Shown: piece after piece, positions 16,567 to 24,975 of the stretch | Numbering within the stretch: position 1 is the first letter of the stretch | How the letters are laid out: every line of letters begins with the position of its first letter | Assembly: GCA_018268695.1 (NCBI GenBank) | Contig: JAFDWD010000935.1 | Location: forward strand, 1 to 39,741 | DNA length: 39,741 nt | Reading direction: 5' to 3' | Origin: Actinomycetota bacterium | GTDB taxonomy: Bacteria; Actinomycetota; Thermoleophilia; Solirubrobacterales; 70-9 | Made by a program: the position numbers and the translations under genes | The notes under the pieces: model-generated | Seen by the model: the letters and a program-made list of their open reading frames with translations, nothing else | Database searches by the model: none | Told to the model about the DNA's origin: nothing

Positions 16567-17020
16567 GTCGCATCGGCCAGGCCCGTTGCCCCCGCCGCGC
16601 CGTCGGCGTCATCTCGGCGCGAACGTTCAAGGCAGGAGGGCCTCTCAAGGCTTCGGGCCACCAGTTTTCGACCTCACCGTGCCCCACGCCCTTCTTCGGG
16701 AGTGAGGCACCCTCTCCAGAAAGCTGCAATTCCCAGGCGGCTTTGTGCATATGCGCCCAACCGGATTCGAACCAGTGACCTTCGGTCGTAGACCGACGAG
16801 TTACGCGCTAGTGGTGCCGTTCCCATCGGGATCCCTTGGGGGGTGAACCCACGGGAATCGGTCCAAACAACTGCCGGTAGACCAAGGTCGGCCGACATTG
16901 TCCTGATCAAGATCCGAGGTCTCCGCGGCCCCCGCTGAGGTGTGGTCGTAAGCGGGCCTGGTTCTCCGGTTCGCGACCTGACCAGGGGATCATCGGCTGG
17001 ACCCTATATGATGTCTTCAT
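16567..17020. other. Gene-free spacer between the catabolic and defence halves
   Basis: About 450 bases without a convincing gene. The one notable item is a tRNA-like 3' half on the minus strand (16752-16800). No clear terminator hairpin with a T run is visible after the oleate hydratase, though short GC-rich inverted stretches exist (around 16640-16660 and 16825-16855). Confidence 0.5.
16752..16800 (-). repeat. tRNA-like 3' half (degenerate), possible attachment-site remnant
   Basis: Read on the minus strand, the segment has an anticodon-stem-like GTCGGTCTACGACCGA, a variable loop, a T arm ACTGG-TTCGAAT-CCGGT and the acceptor strand TGGGCGC. The anticodon loop cannot be folded normally (it appears about two bases short for an Arg ACG loop), and the sequence that should form the D and acceptor 5' arms does not pair. 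It is therefore a fragment or decayed tRNA, not a working gene. It lies exactly between the catabolic block and the toxin-antitoxin/Wadjet block. Confidence 0.45.
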
Positions 17021-17257
17021 ATGAGCCGTCTCCTCTCCGTGTCCCTCCCTGACGATCTCGCCGAGGAGACCGACGCCCTGGCGCGGAGCCTAGGCAAGAC
17101 CCGAAGTGAGCTCGTCCGCGACGCCCTGCGTCGCCAGTTGCAGGTCGAGCGCCTCGCGGACTTACAGCGCTACGGGCGCGGGCGCGCCGAGGCGATCGGC
17201 ATCGGCCCGGAGGACGTCGAGGCCGTGGTCGACGAGTCGCGCCTCGGGCGTCGCTGA
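17021..17257 (+). CDS. CopG/ribbon-helix-helix antitoxin
   Basis: 78 residues. The N-terminus LLSVSLPDDLAEETDALARS followed by LGKTRSELVRDALRRQL is a textbook ribbon-helix-helix DNA-binding domain (beta strand, helix, turn, helix). The C-terminal part (RAEAIGIGPEDVEAVVDESR) is the kind of tail that wraps a PIN toxin. It is followed directly by a PIN-domain gene, so it is a VapB-like antitoxin that neutralises the toxin and represses its own promoter. ATG at 17021. Confidence 0.85.
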   Translation: MSRLLSVSLPDDLAEETDALARSLGKTRSELVRDALRRQLQVERLADLQRYGRGRAEAIGIGPEDVEAVVDESRLGRR

Positions 17258-17259
17258 TC

Positions 17260-17676
17260 CTGCGGATCGCCTGCGACACCAACGTCCTCGTCTCGGCATT
17301 CATCGCAGCGGGGCCACCGAGTCGGATCCTCGAGGAGACGATCGACGGCCGGCTCGAGCTCGTTCTGCCCCGACCGGTACTTGTCGAGCTGCAGCGGATC
17401 CTGACCGAGAAGATCGGCTTCGAGCCCGACCGATGGCAGACCGTCGAGCAACTGCTCGTCGACCTCGCGGCCGAACTCGTCGCCGCTCCCGAGGGCCGGC
17501 CCGAGGCGGTCAGCGGCGACCCCGACGACGACCTGATCCTCGCCTGCGCGGTCGCAGCCGCGGTCGAGGTGCTGGTGTCCGGCGATCGTCGCCACCTGCT
17601 TCCCCTGGGTGAGCATCGCGGCGTCCGGATCGTCACCCCACAGGCGCTGCTCGCAGAGTTGCGAGGTGGCGGGTAA
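17260..17676 (+). CDS. PIN-domain toxin (putative ribonuclease), apparent CTG start
   Basis: 138 codons in frame, ending at TAA 17674-17676. The N-terminus LRIACDTNVLVSAFIAAGPP is a typical PIN start, with the first aspartate in DTN. Further acidic residues are in VELQRILTE, SGDPDDDLILACA and VLVSGDRRHLL, so the active-site set of a Mg-dependent ribonuclease is complete (COG1569-like). No ATG, GTG or TTG exists between the previous stop and the conserved N-terminus. Translation must begin at CTG 17260 or at CTG 17254, which overlaps the antitoxin stop. Either the start is unusual or an ATG has been lost. It pairs with the antitoxin at 17021. Confidence 0.78.
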   Translation: MRIACDTNVLVSAFIAAGPPSRILEETIDGRLELVLPRPVLVELQRILTEKIGFEPDRWQTVEQLLVDLAAELVAAPEGRPEAVSGDPDDDLILACAVAAAVEVLVSGDRRHLLPLGEHRGVRIVTPQALLAELRGGG

Positions 17677-17773
17677 GCAGGACGCGCTCGGCGCGCTTTC
17701 AAGAGGGTTCGACCGTCGACGACCAGGGTATGAGTCCACCAGAGCCGAGACGAGCGCGAACCCATTCGATTCC

Positions 17774-18184
17774 ATGATCATCCGACAGATACTCGATCGC
17801 GATGGCCGTCCGGCGTTCGATGTCTTCTGCTTCGCCTATTCCTATCCCGATGAGAGCGGTGCGATCGAGGCGCGCGACCGCGTCCAGGCCAGGGTCCTGC
17901 GCCCCGGCGAGAGCGGGTACATATCCCGGGTGATGATCCAAGGCGAGCGCGTCTTGGAACATGCGCTGATCGCAGTAGCGCTCGGCGACCACACCCGCGA
18001 TCTCTTTCTCACCGCCGACTGGGGGCCTGGCGCTACCGACGCCTGCAACGCGATCGGAGACCAGGTGTGGACCGACGCGATCTTGTCTTTTGTCCGGATG
18101 TCGACGGAGGGCGGACCGCAAAGGGCCGAAGAGGTCCGTCGCTCGCAGGAAGCCAGAGCGATCTTTCCGCCCGACTCCAGATAA
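17774..18184 (+). CDS. Hypothetical protein (137 aa) convergent with jetD
   Basis: The start ATG 17774 (MIIRQILDRDGRPAFDVFC) is preferred; the open frame upstream of it is not protein-like. The sequence is soluble-looking, with segments RVQARVLRPGESGYISRVMI, LEHALIAVALGDHTRDLFL and TADWGPGATDACNAIGDQVW. I do not recognise a family. It lies about 100 bases after the PIN toxin on the same strand and ends 70 bases before the convergent jetD stop. The C-terminal 25 residues are charged and probably disordered. Confidence 0.55.
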   Translation: MIIRQILDRDGRPAFDVFCFAYSYPDESGAIEARDRVQARVLRPGESGYISRVMIQGERVLEHALIAVALGDHTRDLFLTADWGPGATDACNAIGDQVWTDAILSFVRMSTEGGPQRAEEVRRSQEARAIFPPDSR

Positions 18185-18254
18185 CGCCAGACCTCACGGC
18201 GGCCACCGCCCGCCGAAACTCCTGTGCCCGTCTCCCGCCGCTATACCTGCCCGC

Positions 18255-19532
18255 TCACAATCCCGGGCGGATGTCGGCCGGCGCGGCGCGCTCCGTCCGA
18301 CCGGCATCGCCCCGAGCCGTGAACAGATCGACCAACTGCCGCTGAAAGGTCTCCTGCTCCACCTTGTGTCCCGTCCTCGCGATCTCGTCGCGAAGGTCTT
18401 CGAGGGAGCCGGAGTCACCGTGCAGCCGCGCCAGCTGCTCTCGGTCCCACTCGCTCAGATCCAGGGTCTTCGAGGCGCGACGGAGGAACCCTGGCGACAT
18501 CGCCTCGCATTCGAGCCGCAGTCCGGTTCGGCGCTCGATCAATCGCACGATCCGGATCCCGGCGGGATCCAGATCAAACGCTGCATGGAAGACCAGATCC
18601 GGAGCCAGGGCCGAGAGGCGTTCGATCAGTTCACACTCGGCCGGCGGCGGTCCACCCGGGACGTGCAAGACAACCCACCCGAGATCGGCCAGTGCACTGA
18701 GGACACGGAAGGTCTCGGCGTTCTCGACCAGGATGACGCCCCGTGCCTCATCCGTCACGGCGAGATCGATCCCCTTGACGGCCGATGCCCAGATCCCGCC
18801 CTCAGGATGAGCGACCGGTCCACGAATCCCGATCTGCCGATCGAGACGATTGACGATCTCCTCGAAGGGCCTGCCGACGATCTCGGCCAGAAGCTCCCGC
18901 CGGCGAGAGGTCCAGGCTTTGGTGTGGTCCACGAGCCCGGCAAGCTCGCGGGCGCTCGGCTTCGACCCGTGTTCTGCCAGATCTTCCACGCGCTCCGCCG
19001 CGCGAAGCACGAAGGCATACGAGCGCCAGTCGATCCCGGACGGCGGACCTGCCGAGAGGGCCGCCACGACAACCGGCCGCCGCAACTCCTCACGAAGCTC
19101 CGCCTGGACGATCTCGGGATCGACGAGACCCAGCCAACCGCGCATGCTCTGATCCACCATAAACGAGTCGACGACCCACCGGCCGAGGTGCCAGGTGTCC
19201 TCGACAAGGAGGCCCGTGCTTCTGCAAAGGTCGTCGAGAAGTTCCAGCTCGACGACGATCGGGGAGAAGTCGGGTCCGCTCCTCGACCTCAGCGTCGACC
19301 ATCGGCGGCGACCTCTGATGCCTTCCCGCAATACCCGCTCGGCCATGGCCGCACGTTCATCGTCGAGGCGTGCGATCGCTCGGTCCGGATCTGGGGGATC
19401 TACCGGTACCCGGGTCCGGCGGAGCGGCTTGGGCGGGTAACGGACCCGCCTCAGCTCGATCACCCGGTATCGGATCCCATCGCGCTCCTCGGAGGTCTCA
19501 ATCCGCAATTGCCAACTGCCCCATTTCGGCAT
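18255..19532 (-). CDS. jetD: Wadjet JetD: Toprim-type nuclease subunit
   Basis: 425 residues with the DUF3322/DUF2220 layout: a helical N-terminal region (1-230), then a Toprim domain. Catalytic residues are visible as Glu270 (VILVENAETF), Asp320 and Asp322 (FHAAFDLDPAGIRIVRLIE) and the Glu-Gln-Glu motif at 392-394 (KVEQETFQ). In characterised Wadjet systems JetD is the endonuclease that cuts circular plasmid DNA after the SMC motor has extruded it. The gene overlaps the end of jetC by 35 bases; the ATG at 19530-19532 is the first in frame. Last gene of the four-gene operon. The tail after residue 405 (RGDAGRTERAAPADIRPGL) is variable. Confidence 0.87.
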   Translation of the reverse strand: MPKWGSWQLRIETSEERDGIRYRVIELRRVRYPPKPLRRTRVPVDPPDPDRAIARLDDERAAMAERVLREGIRGRRRWSTLRSRSGPDFSPIVVELELLDDLCRSTGLLVEDTWHLGRWVVDSFMVDQSMRGWLGLVDPEIVQAELREELRRPVVVAALSAGPPSGIDWRSYAFVLRAAERVEDLAEHGSKPSARELAGLVDHTKAWTSRRRELLAEIVGRPFEEIVNRLDRQIGIRGPVAHPEGGIWASAVKGIDLAVTDEARGVILVENAETFRVLSALADLGWVVLHVPGGPPPAECELIERLSALAPDLVFHAAFDLDPAGIRIVRLIERRTGLRLECEAMSPGFLRRASKTLDLSEWDREQLARLHGDSGSLEDLRDEIARTGHKVEQETFQRQLVDLFTARGDAGRTERAAPADIRPGL

Positions 19533-22278
19533 AGCGGGCCCCGTCGACCGGCCGCCGGGTGAAGATTCGCACCGGGGGCGTGAACGGCTCTCCGGCCCGA
19601 CGTGGGTAGAAGGCGAACTGATGGTCGCACCACTGCAGACGGCCTGCCTCTGCGTTGGTCGGCGTGGCGAGGACGAACTGGACGCGATGTTTGAGTGCGT
19701 TCATCACGTCGGCAACGGCATCGATGTTCCGGGAGTCGAGATGTGCCGCGTGCTCGTCCATGATCAGCAGATCGGCCGAGCCTTCCAGACCCATCGCGGC
19801 CAGGAGGATCAGCAGTGAGATCTTCGCCCGCTGACCGCTCGAATGTGCAGAGGAGCGATAGGAGCGTTTCGCCTCGCCCCGCATGTGGGCAACCTTGACC
19901 TCGATGCCGAACTCGCCTTCGGTCTCTCCGGCGCGAAGTTCGATGTCGCCGTCCATCCCGGCCTGATCGCAGACCTCGCGAAACCTCTTCGCGAGCAGAT
20001 CCACGACCTGGCGGATGTGCTGGTCGTAGCGTTCGCGCGCCCGCTGGACCTCCGCCAGGACCCTGTCGACATCCTCGCGCCGCCCCTCGAGCAGCTCGGC
20101 GACCTCGGCGACCTTGCGCTCCTGGGCTTCGCGGTGGGCGAGGATCAGCTCGGTGCGCACCTCCTGTGGAAATTGGGCCTCGTCCACGAGACGGCCCTCG
20201 ATCTTCTCTGATTCATGCCGAAGCGTCTCCACGGTCCCGAGATCCCCGATGTCGAGTCCCTCGGGCAGGGGCGGCAGCTCTTCGAGCTCCAGATCGAGTG
20301 CCTCCAGACGGCGGTCGTAGCCTTCGACCTGCGGCGCGCTCGCCTTGATCTGCTGGGCGACGACTTCGCGCCGTTTGATCGCGGCCCCGAGCGTGCTCTC
20401 GGACTGACCGAGTTGACGATCGGCGCCACCCCTTTCCGTCGTGAGCTCCCCATGGCGCTTTTCGGCCGCCCGCAACTCCTCCTCGGCGACGGTCAATCGC
20501 GCGCGCAGGGCGGGGATCTCCGCCGCCGCCGGCACAGCCTGGGCCGCTGCCATCGACCGTCGCCGGGCGTTCTCGACCCCCTCGAGGAGCCGCGGTAGTC
20601 GCGCGTCGATCTCCAGGGCACGCCTGCGGGCCGCCTCCAGGCGCTCCGCCCGCGCCCTCCCGCCGAGCACCAGCCGCGACGGCGCCCGATATGCCCCCCA
20701 GGTGCGGCCGCTGAGGACCCCGCCCTCGCTGACCCCCGGTCGACCGATCGGTACGTCGACCTCCGCCAGATACGCGCCGAGATCGTCAAGCCCGGTGGCG
20801 CCCTCGAGGGCCCCTTCTGGCACTCCCGGTCCGGCGGCGATGATCGGCAGCCGATACTCGAGCTCACGTGCCTTCGCGATCGCGGCGTCGAGTCGCCCGG
20901 ACTCGACCAAGAGGCCCCAGACCCCGTCACCGAGGAGGGCCTCTGCCGCTATGGCTTGCGGGACTTCGAGTCGCTCGGCCACCACCTCGGACTCGATCCC
21001 GATCGCGGCGAGGGCGGCACGAAACTCGTCCAGTCCCGGTGGACGCAACGGTCGCCCTGCCTCCAACGCGACGATCTCCTCCTCGAGTGATCGACGCTCT
21101 TCCCCCGCGGAGGACATCTCGTCCCGAAGCTCGTCATATGCCGAGCGCTCCCGCTCGATCAGCTCCGGAACGAGCCCTACCTCACCGAAGAGGCTGCGGG
21201 CATCGTCGATCAGATCCCGGCGAGATCGCACGGCGGCGCCGGCATCCGCCTGAGCGCGGGTCGTCGCGAGGAGCGTGGCATGCGCCTCCTCTTCGCGTTC
21301 GTGGAACCGGTCGACGTCCGATTCGAGTTCGGCGACCCGGAGTTCAAGTGTCGGGATGGTGCTCTCGAGTTCGCCTTGCTCCTCGCGACTTCGCTCGAGC
21401 GCTTTTGCCTGCCCGTCTCGCTCGGTGCCGAGCCTCTTGCGCTCCGCGGTCCTGTCGATGCGGTGGGCGGCGGGCAATCCGACCTCCAGGATCCAGGCGT
21501 GCCGCCGTTGTTCCTCGACGAACTGCTCATGAAGGCGGGCCTGGAGCTGCAGCGCCGTGAGCTGCGCGCGTTCCGACCTGAGGCGCTCGTTCACCTCCTC
21601 ATGCCTGCGCCGAGCATCGGAGAGATCGGCTTTTGCCTGTCTGAATTCGTCGAGGGTCGCACGTTTTCCGGTGAGCTCGAGCACCCGGCGGAGGAGGGCC
21701 TCCGGCGAACCCTCGATGGTCTTGTCGGTCTCCCCCTGCTTCACGGAGATCACACCCAACAAGGCCCTCGAGACCCCCGCCCTGGAGAGGAGCTCGGCCC
21801 AGGCCCGGGGCTGATACCAGTGACTTCCGACCTCGCCGCGGAGCGAGTTGATCTCGGCGTCCAGGTCGGCTCCGTCTCGACCCCACACCCGAGCACCCGG
21901 GAGCAGCGCGAATCGGCGCTTCCCGTCGCGGGTGACCTCACAGACGGCAGTGACGTGAGCGGCGGCCTCGCACCCCCGCCCGGCCGCCGCGAAGGTGCGC
22001 CCCTGCGCCCCGGGGCGCTGAGGGTTGGCGAACACGACCTTGACGAGAGCCCTGCTCGCCCGATGCTCGCCGTCTTCCCCGCCGCCGTCATATATGTAGT
22101 CGGCCGGCTTCCGGGACAGGTCCGAGACGCCGAACATCAGCTTCAACGCGTCCAGTGAGGTCGTCTTCCCGGAGCCGTTCGGGCCGGTGGCCACATTGAT
22201 GCCATCGGTCACCAGATCGATCGGGTCCGCCCTCAGCGAGCCCCAGTAATAGACCTGAACCTGCTCAACCTGAGGCAT
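19498..22278 (-). CDS. jetC: Wadjet JetC: SMC/MukB-like ATPase
   Basis: 926 residues. Walker A is GPNGSGKT (32-39). Long charged coiled coils flank a central hinge-like region (about residues 430-560, with AIAAEALLGDGVWGLLVESG and GGVLSGRTWGAYRAPSRLVL). The C-terminal head carries the signature SSGQRAKISLLILLAAMG and Walker B LLIMDEHAAHLD with the catalytic glutamate. It would form the DNA-extruding motor with JetA (kleisin) and JetB. Its arms look shorter than those of many JetC/MukB proteins. ATG at 22276-22278 overlaps the end of jetB by 14 bases. All three ATPase motifs appear intact. Confidence 0.9.
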   Translation of the reverse strand: MPQVEQVQVYYWGSLRADPIDLVTDGINVATGPNGSGKTTSLDALKLMFGVSDLSRKPADYIYDGGGEDGEHRASRALVKVVFANPQRPGAQGRTFAAAGRGCEAAAHVTAVCEVTRDGKRRFALLPGARVWGRDGADLDAEINSLRGEVGSHWYQPRAWAELLSRAGVSRALLGVISVKQGETDKTIEGSPEALLRRVLELTGKRATLDEFRQAKADLSDARRRHEEVNERLRSERAQLTALQLQARLHEQFVEEQRRHAWILEVGLPAAHRIDRTAERKRLGTERDGQAKALERSREEQGELESTIPTLELRVAELESDVDRFHEREEEAHATLLATTRAQADAGAAVRSRRDLIDDARSLFGEVGLVPELIERERSAYDELRDEMSSAGEERRSLEEEIVALEAGRPLRPPGLDEFRAALAAIGIESEVVAERLEVPQAIAAEALLGDGVWGLLVESGRLDAAIAKARELEYRLPIIAAGPGVPEGALEGATGLDDLGAYLAEVDVPIGRPGVSEGGVLSGRTWGAYRAPSRLVLGGRARAERLEAARRRALEIDARLPRLLEGVENARRRSMAAAQAVPAAAEIPALRARLTVAEEELRAAEKRHGELTTERGGADRQLGQSESTLGAAIKRREVVAQQIKASAPQVEGYDRRLEALDLELEELPPLPEGLDIGDLGTVETLRHESEKIEGRLVDEAQFPQEVRTELILAHREAQERKVAEVAELLEGRREDVDRVLAEVQRARERYDQHIRQVVDLLAKRFREVCDQAGMDGDIELRAGETEGEFGIEVKVAHMRGEAKRSYRSSAHSSGQRAKISLLILLAAMGLEGSADLLIMDEHAAHLDSRNIDAVADVMNALKHRVQFVLATPTNAEAGRLQWCDHQFAFYPRRAGEPFTPPVRIFTRRPVDGARYAEMGQLAIAD

Positions 22279-22840
22279 GCTCTCCCTCGAGCTCCTCCGC
22301 CCGTCGCTTCAGATAGCGACGCAGCTGGAAGCTTCCGAGCGCCGCCTGGGCGCGCTCATCTGCCTCGACCCCATTGATAACGGCGAGATAGGGGCCGGCG
22401 AAGAGCCGGTCGGCTTCCCTGCGGACGAAGCCCGCTCGTCTCAGGCGCCCGAGCACCCGGCCTTCAATGAACCTCGCCTTGTAACCGGGAAACGCCCACA
22501 ACAGCTCCTCGACCGAGATCGAGGGTTGCTGCTCGGGATGATCCTCCTCGGCCGAGGAGGCGTGGCGCGGAAGGAAGCGCAGGTGGAGATAGAGCGCGGC
22601 CACGACGGCAAGCTCGACCGAATTGAGCGAGAAGACGGCCTCGAATCCCTCGACGTCATCGGTCGGGGCCCGCTCGGGACGGGCCAGCCACCTTCCCTCG
22701 GTCCCCACCAGATCCAGTCCGACCGCGCCGAGGCGCTCTCGGACCTCGGCGGCAAGATCCTCGTCATCGAGCTCGGGCCACTGCGCCCGCTCGAGCGTTC
22801 CCGCCACGAGCATCGCGGCGATCTGCCCGGCCGTCCTCAA
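22265..22840 (-). CDS. jetB: Wadjet JetB: MukE/MksE-like KITE subunit
   Basis: 191 residues of winged-helix character: NSVELAVVAALYLHLRFLP, SVEELLWAFPGYKARFIEG and LGRLRRAGFVRREADRLFAG fit tandem winged helices of the DUF4194/MukE class. It would bind the JetA kleisin and DNA. The start is a TTG at 22838-22840, overlapping the jetA stop by four bases. The position between jetA and jetC is the standard Wadjet order. Identity rests on order and fold pattern more than on a signature motif. Confidence 0.83.
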   Translation of the reverse strand: MRTAGQIAAMLVAGTLERAQWPELDDEDLAAEVRERLGAVGLDLVGTEGRWLARPERAPTDDVEGFEAVFSLNSVELAVVAALYLHLRFLPRHASSAEEDHPEQQPSISVEELLWAFPGYKARFIEGRVLGRLRRAGFVRREADRLFAGPYLAVINGVEADERAQAALGSFQLRRYLKRRAEELEGEHASG

Positions 22841-24093
22841 AGCTCGGGCCCGACCGTGGTCTTCGACACGCGCCAGACCTCGGAGTCTGCCGGTTCCTCC
22901 ACACCATCCTGATGGGCCATGTCGGGCAGCCCCCGCCAGCGGGAGTACGCATCCAGCAAGGCGGAGTGCCTCGACACCGACTCGCCCCAGGTTTCACGGA
23001 CGGTCAGCTCGACGACGGTCGTCGGCGAGCCCAGGGCCACGACCTCGTCGCGGATGATGTCGGCGAGGTCAGGCCTTTCCTCGGGCGGTGACTGGTCCGG
23101 GCGGACAGGCGGCGGAAGGGGCGGCGGCGATGCAGATCGTCGACCGGCTGCCTCGAGCAACGCCTCAAACGAGGTGATCGGCGATACCGCGACGACGTAT
23201 GGCGGCGGAAAGGCGAGCCCCTCCACCAACTCCGAGACCTCCTCCGCCGTCCGTGAGGTGAGGAATTCCCTGACGTCGCTGCGGTCAAAGCGCTGACCGC
23301 TTCTCATCCGCTCATCCGCCCGACCCGAGACTGCGTCGATCACCTCCGCAGACATCGTCCCCAGTTTCGCGACCAGATCGAGTGCCTCCTGATCGGCATC
23401 CAGAAAGCCCACCGATTCCCGATGCGCGGCGAAGAAGCTCTGATGCTCATCGAGCAGCTCGCGCATGTCGTCGACGTGGATACGGACAAGCTCGGCAGCC
23501 TCCAGGAGTGCGGCATCCGAGTGATCGTCAAGGAGTCGGGTCAACTCCTCCCAGTCCCCACGCAGGACCGCCACCGCAGATTGGAATTGCCGCAGGACCG
23601 CATCCTCTCCGGCACCTCCGACGCGGGCGAGGGCCATCGCCTTGTTCAGGAAGCGGATCAACGATCGCGGCTGCACCTCCGGGATCGTCATCGCATCCAG
23701 GAGGGCGGTGACGACGCGGGCGTCTGGAGTCAGGCGGTAGAAACCGGTCACCCGTTCATGCGCGAGGACGCCGACGAGTTTGAGATCGGACACGAGCGCG
23801 GTGACGGAACCGGGCTCGAGCCAGTGCACGATTTCCTGAAGGCGACGAATCTTCCAGCGACCGGCCCCGTCGGCCTGGAGCGTCTTCAGGAGGGCGATCT
23901 TGTATCTGGCGCGCGTACGCCCGACGACCAGGGCGAATTGCTCGAGCAGAGGCATCGCGGCGTCGACCGCCGGCAGCGGAGTGAGCTCCTCGGGGACGCA
24001 CAGCACCGGCGCAGACCCACCGGACGGATCCGGTTGCATCTCCGAGTCGCCGGCATGAGGAATGTCACCCTCCCACCGGGCGTCCCTGATCAT
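22837..24093 (-). CDS. jetA: Wadjet JetA: MukF/MksF-like kleisin subunit
   Basis: 418 residues. After about 60 variable residues comes a helical, winged-helix-like region (RARYKIALLKTLQADGAGRW, then QEIVHWLEPGSVTALVSDL and FYRLTPDARVVTALLDAM). A long helical middle follows (VDDMRELLDEHQSFFAAHRE), and the C-terminal winged helix holds TVVELTVRETWGESVSRHSA. This matches DUF3375-type kleisins. It should bridge the JetC heads. The upstream DNA (24094-24140) contains two CCCAAAA repeats on the coding strand. It may start at 24093 or at the Met 18 codons later. First gene of the operon, all four genes overlapping. Confidence 0.83.
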   Translation of the reverse strand: MIRDARWEGDIPHAGDSEMQPDPSGGSAPVLCVPEELTPLPAVDAAMPLLEQFALVVGRTRARYKIALLKTLQADGAGRWKIRRLQEIVHWLEPGSVTALVSDLKLVGVLAHERVTGFYRLTPDARVVTALLDAMTIPEVQPRSLIRFLNKAMALARVGGAGEDAVLRQFQSAVAVLRGDWEELTRLLDDHSDAALLEAAELVRIHVDDMRELLDEHQSFFAAHRESVGFLDADQEALDLVAKLGTMSAEVIDAVSGRADERMRSGQRFDRSDVREFLTSRTAEEVSELVEGLAFPPPYVVAVSPITSFEALLEAAGRRSASPPPLPPPVRPDQSPPEERPDLADIIRDEVVALGSPTTVVELTVRETWGESVSRHSALLDAYSRWRGLPDMAHQDGVEEPADSEVWRVSKTTVGPEL

Positions 24094-24369
24094 GTGTCGA
24101 GCCTAGACAATTTTGGGCACTTTTGGGAACGGCCATATCGTCCACTGAGGCACGGACTTCTAGACCTCGGCCCGCCGAAAAGAACCAGACGCGGAGTCGA
24201 GGAGAGCCAGCATGCCGACATGTCGGCGTAGATCAGGGTCTTCCGCACGATCACCGGCGGAGCTGCCACCCCCGCCGAAGGCTGGGTCCTCAGCAGAGGA
24301 TCTTCGCTTTCGGGATGAGCCTTCTTCGCACGCGATCGGTCCCCGATTGACGAGCCCGGCCGCGAACGC

Positions 24370-24602
24370 TCAGTGCTTCAGCGCCCGCGAGCTCGAGATA
24401 CCGACGCGGCGCAGAAGGTGGAAATCCAGAAATCCGCCTGCCTCAAGAGCGCCGGCCAGGAGGATTTCTTCGAGGCCGTCCGCCCCCTCCCTCCTCCCCG
24501 ATGACGAGATTCACCCCGGTATCGTCCGGCCTCACGGTCTCGATCCTGACCAGCGGCCCCTCCGGGTAGCCCCCGCACAGGGTCTCGTAGAAGTTGAACA
24601 TG
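24370..24602 (-). pseudogene. Remnant of a small gene, frameshifted in a G-rich run
   Basis: From ATG 24602 the frame reads MFNFYETLCGGYPEGPLVRI, then ETVRPDDTGVNLVIGEEG, and then becomes nonsense after a run of G residues (about 24475-24495). In another frame from that point the sequence continues as DGLEEILLAGALEAGGFLDF, then HLLRRVGISSSRALKH and a stop at 24370. Together they make one plausible protein of about 75 residues. Sense-looking sequence also exists just upstream in a third frame (TTVDFTDALAALQPLLG). Either the gene is broken or the assembly has errors in the G run. No family is recognised. Confidence 0.45.
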
Positions 24603-24663
24603 ACTCGGTCCCGAGCAGCGGCTGCAGAGCGGCCAGCGCATCGGTGAAATCGACGGTCGTACA

Positions 24664-24975
24664 TCAACCATCCCGCCAGTAAGGCAAGGCGGGTCCCCCT
24701 GACAGTACACCGGCGCCTACGCCCGATAACCGGTCGTAAATAGACGTCCTATAAGAGCCGTCACGTAGGCCCATCCACGCGGCAAGGGGGTCGATTCCGA
24801 GATCCGCGCTACGAAGGAACGTTCGTAGATGTCGCTTCTCCCAGCCGAGGCGATTGCGAATCAGATCGTTTGACCCGGTGATCCACGAGGCGTCCGCGGG
24901 AGCCGGAATCGAGCGAATGATCGGGACTCCAGCTTCCGGGGGCTCAGGATGGAAGCCACTGTAGCGCCCCCCTAA
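24664..24975 (-). pseudogene. Open reading stretch without a start codon (gene fragment)
   Basis: On the minus strand a frame is open from about 24975 to a TGA at 24664-24666. It encodes protein-like sequence: VPIIRSIPAPADASWITGSN, DLIRNRLGWEKRHLRTFLRS, ADLGIDPLAAWMGLRDGS. It has no ATG, GTG or TTG in its first 60 codons and begins inside the 3' end of the coiled-coil gene at 24944-25333, in a different frame. It may be the tail of a gene whose beginning was lost, or an out-of-frame continuation of the preceding gene after a frameshift. I do not recognise a family. Confidence 0.4.

Noticed and set aside
16752..16800. A functional tRNA-Arg or tRNA-Val gene on the minus strand
   Set aside because: The anticodon loop does not fold to seven bases with a normal position 33, and no acceptor or D-stem partner is found.
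18090..19562. 490-codon frame on the plus strand opposite jetD
   Set aside because: It is the antisense shadow of jetD, which carries clear Toprim motifs.
24602..24712. Start of the small gene upstream of 24602 (MYDRRFHRC frame)
   Set aside because: That frame gives unlikely sequence; sense-looking residues lie in another frame, consistent with decay and not with an intact gene.
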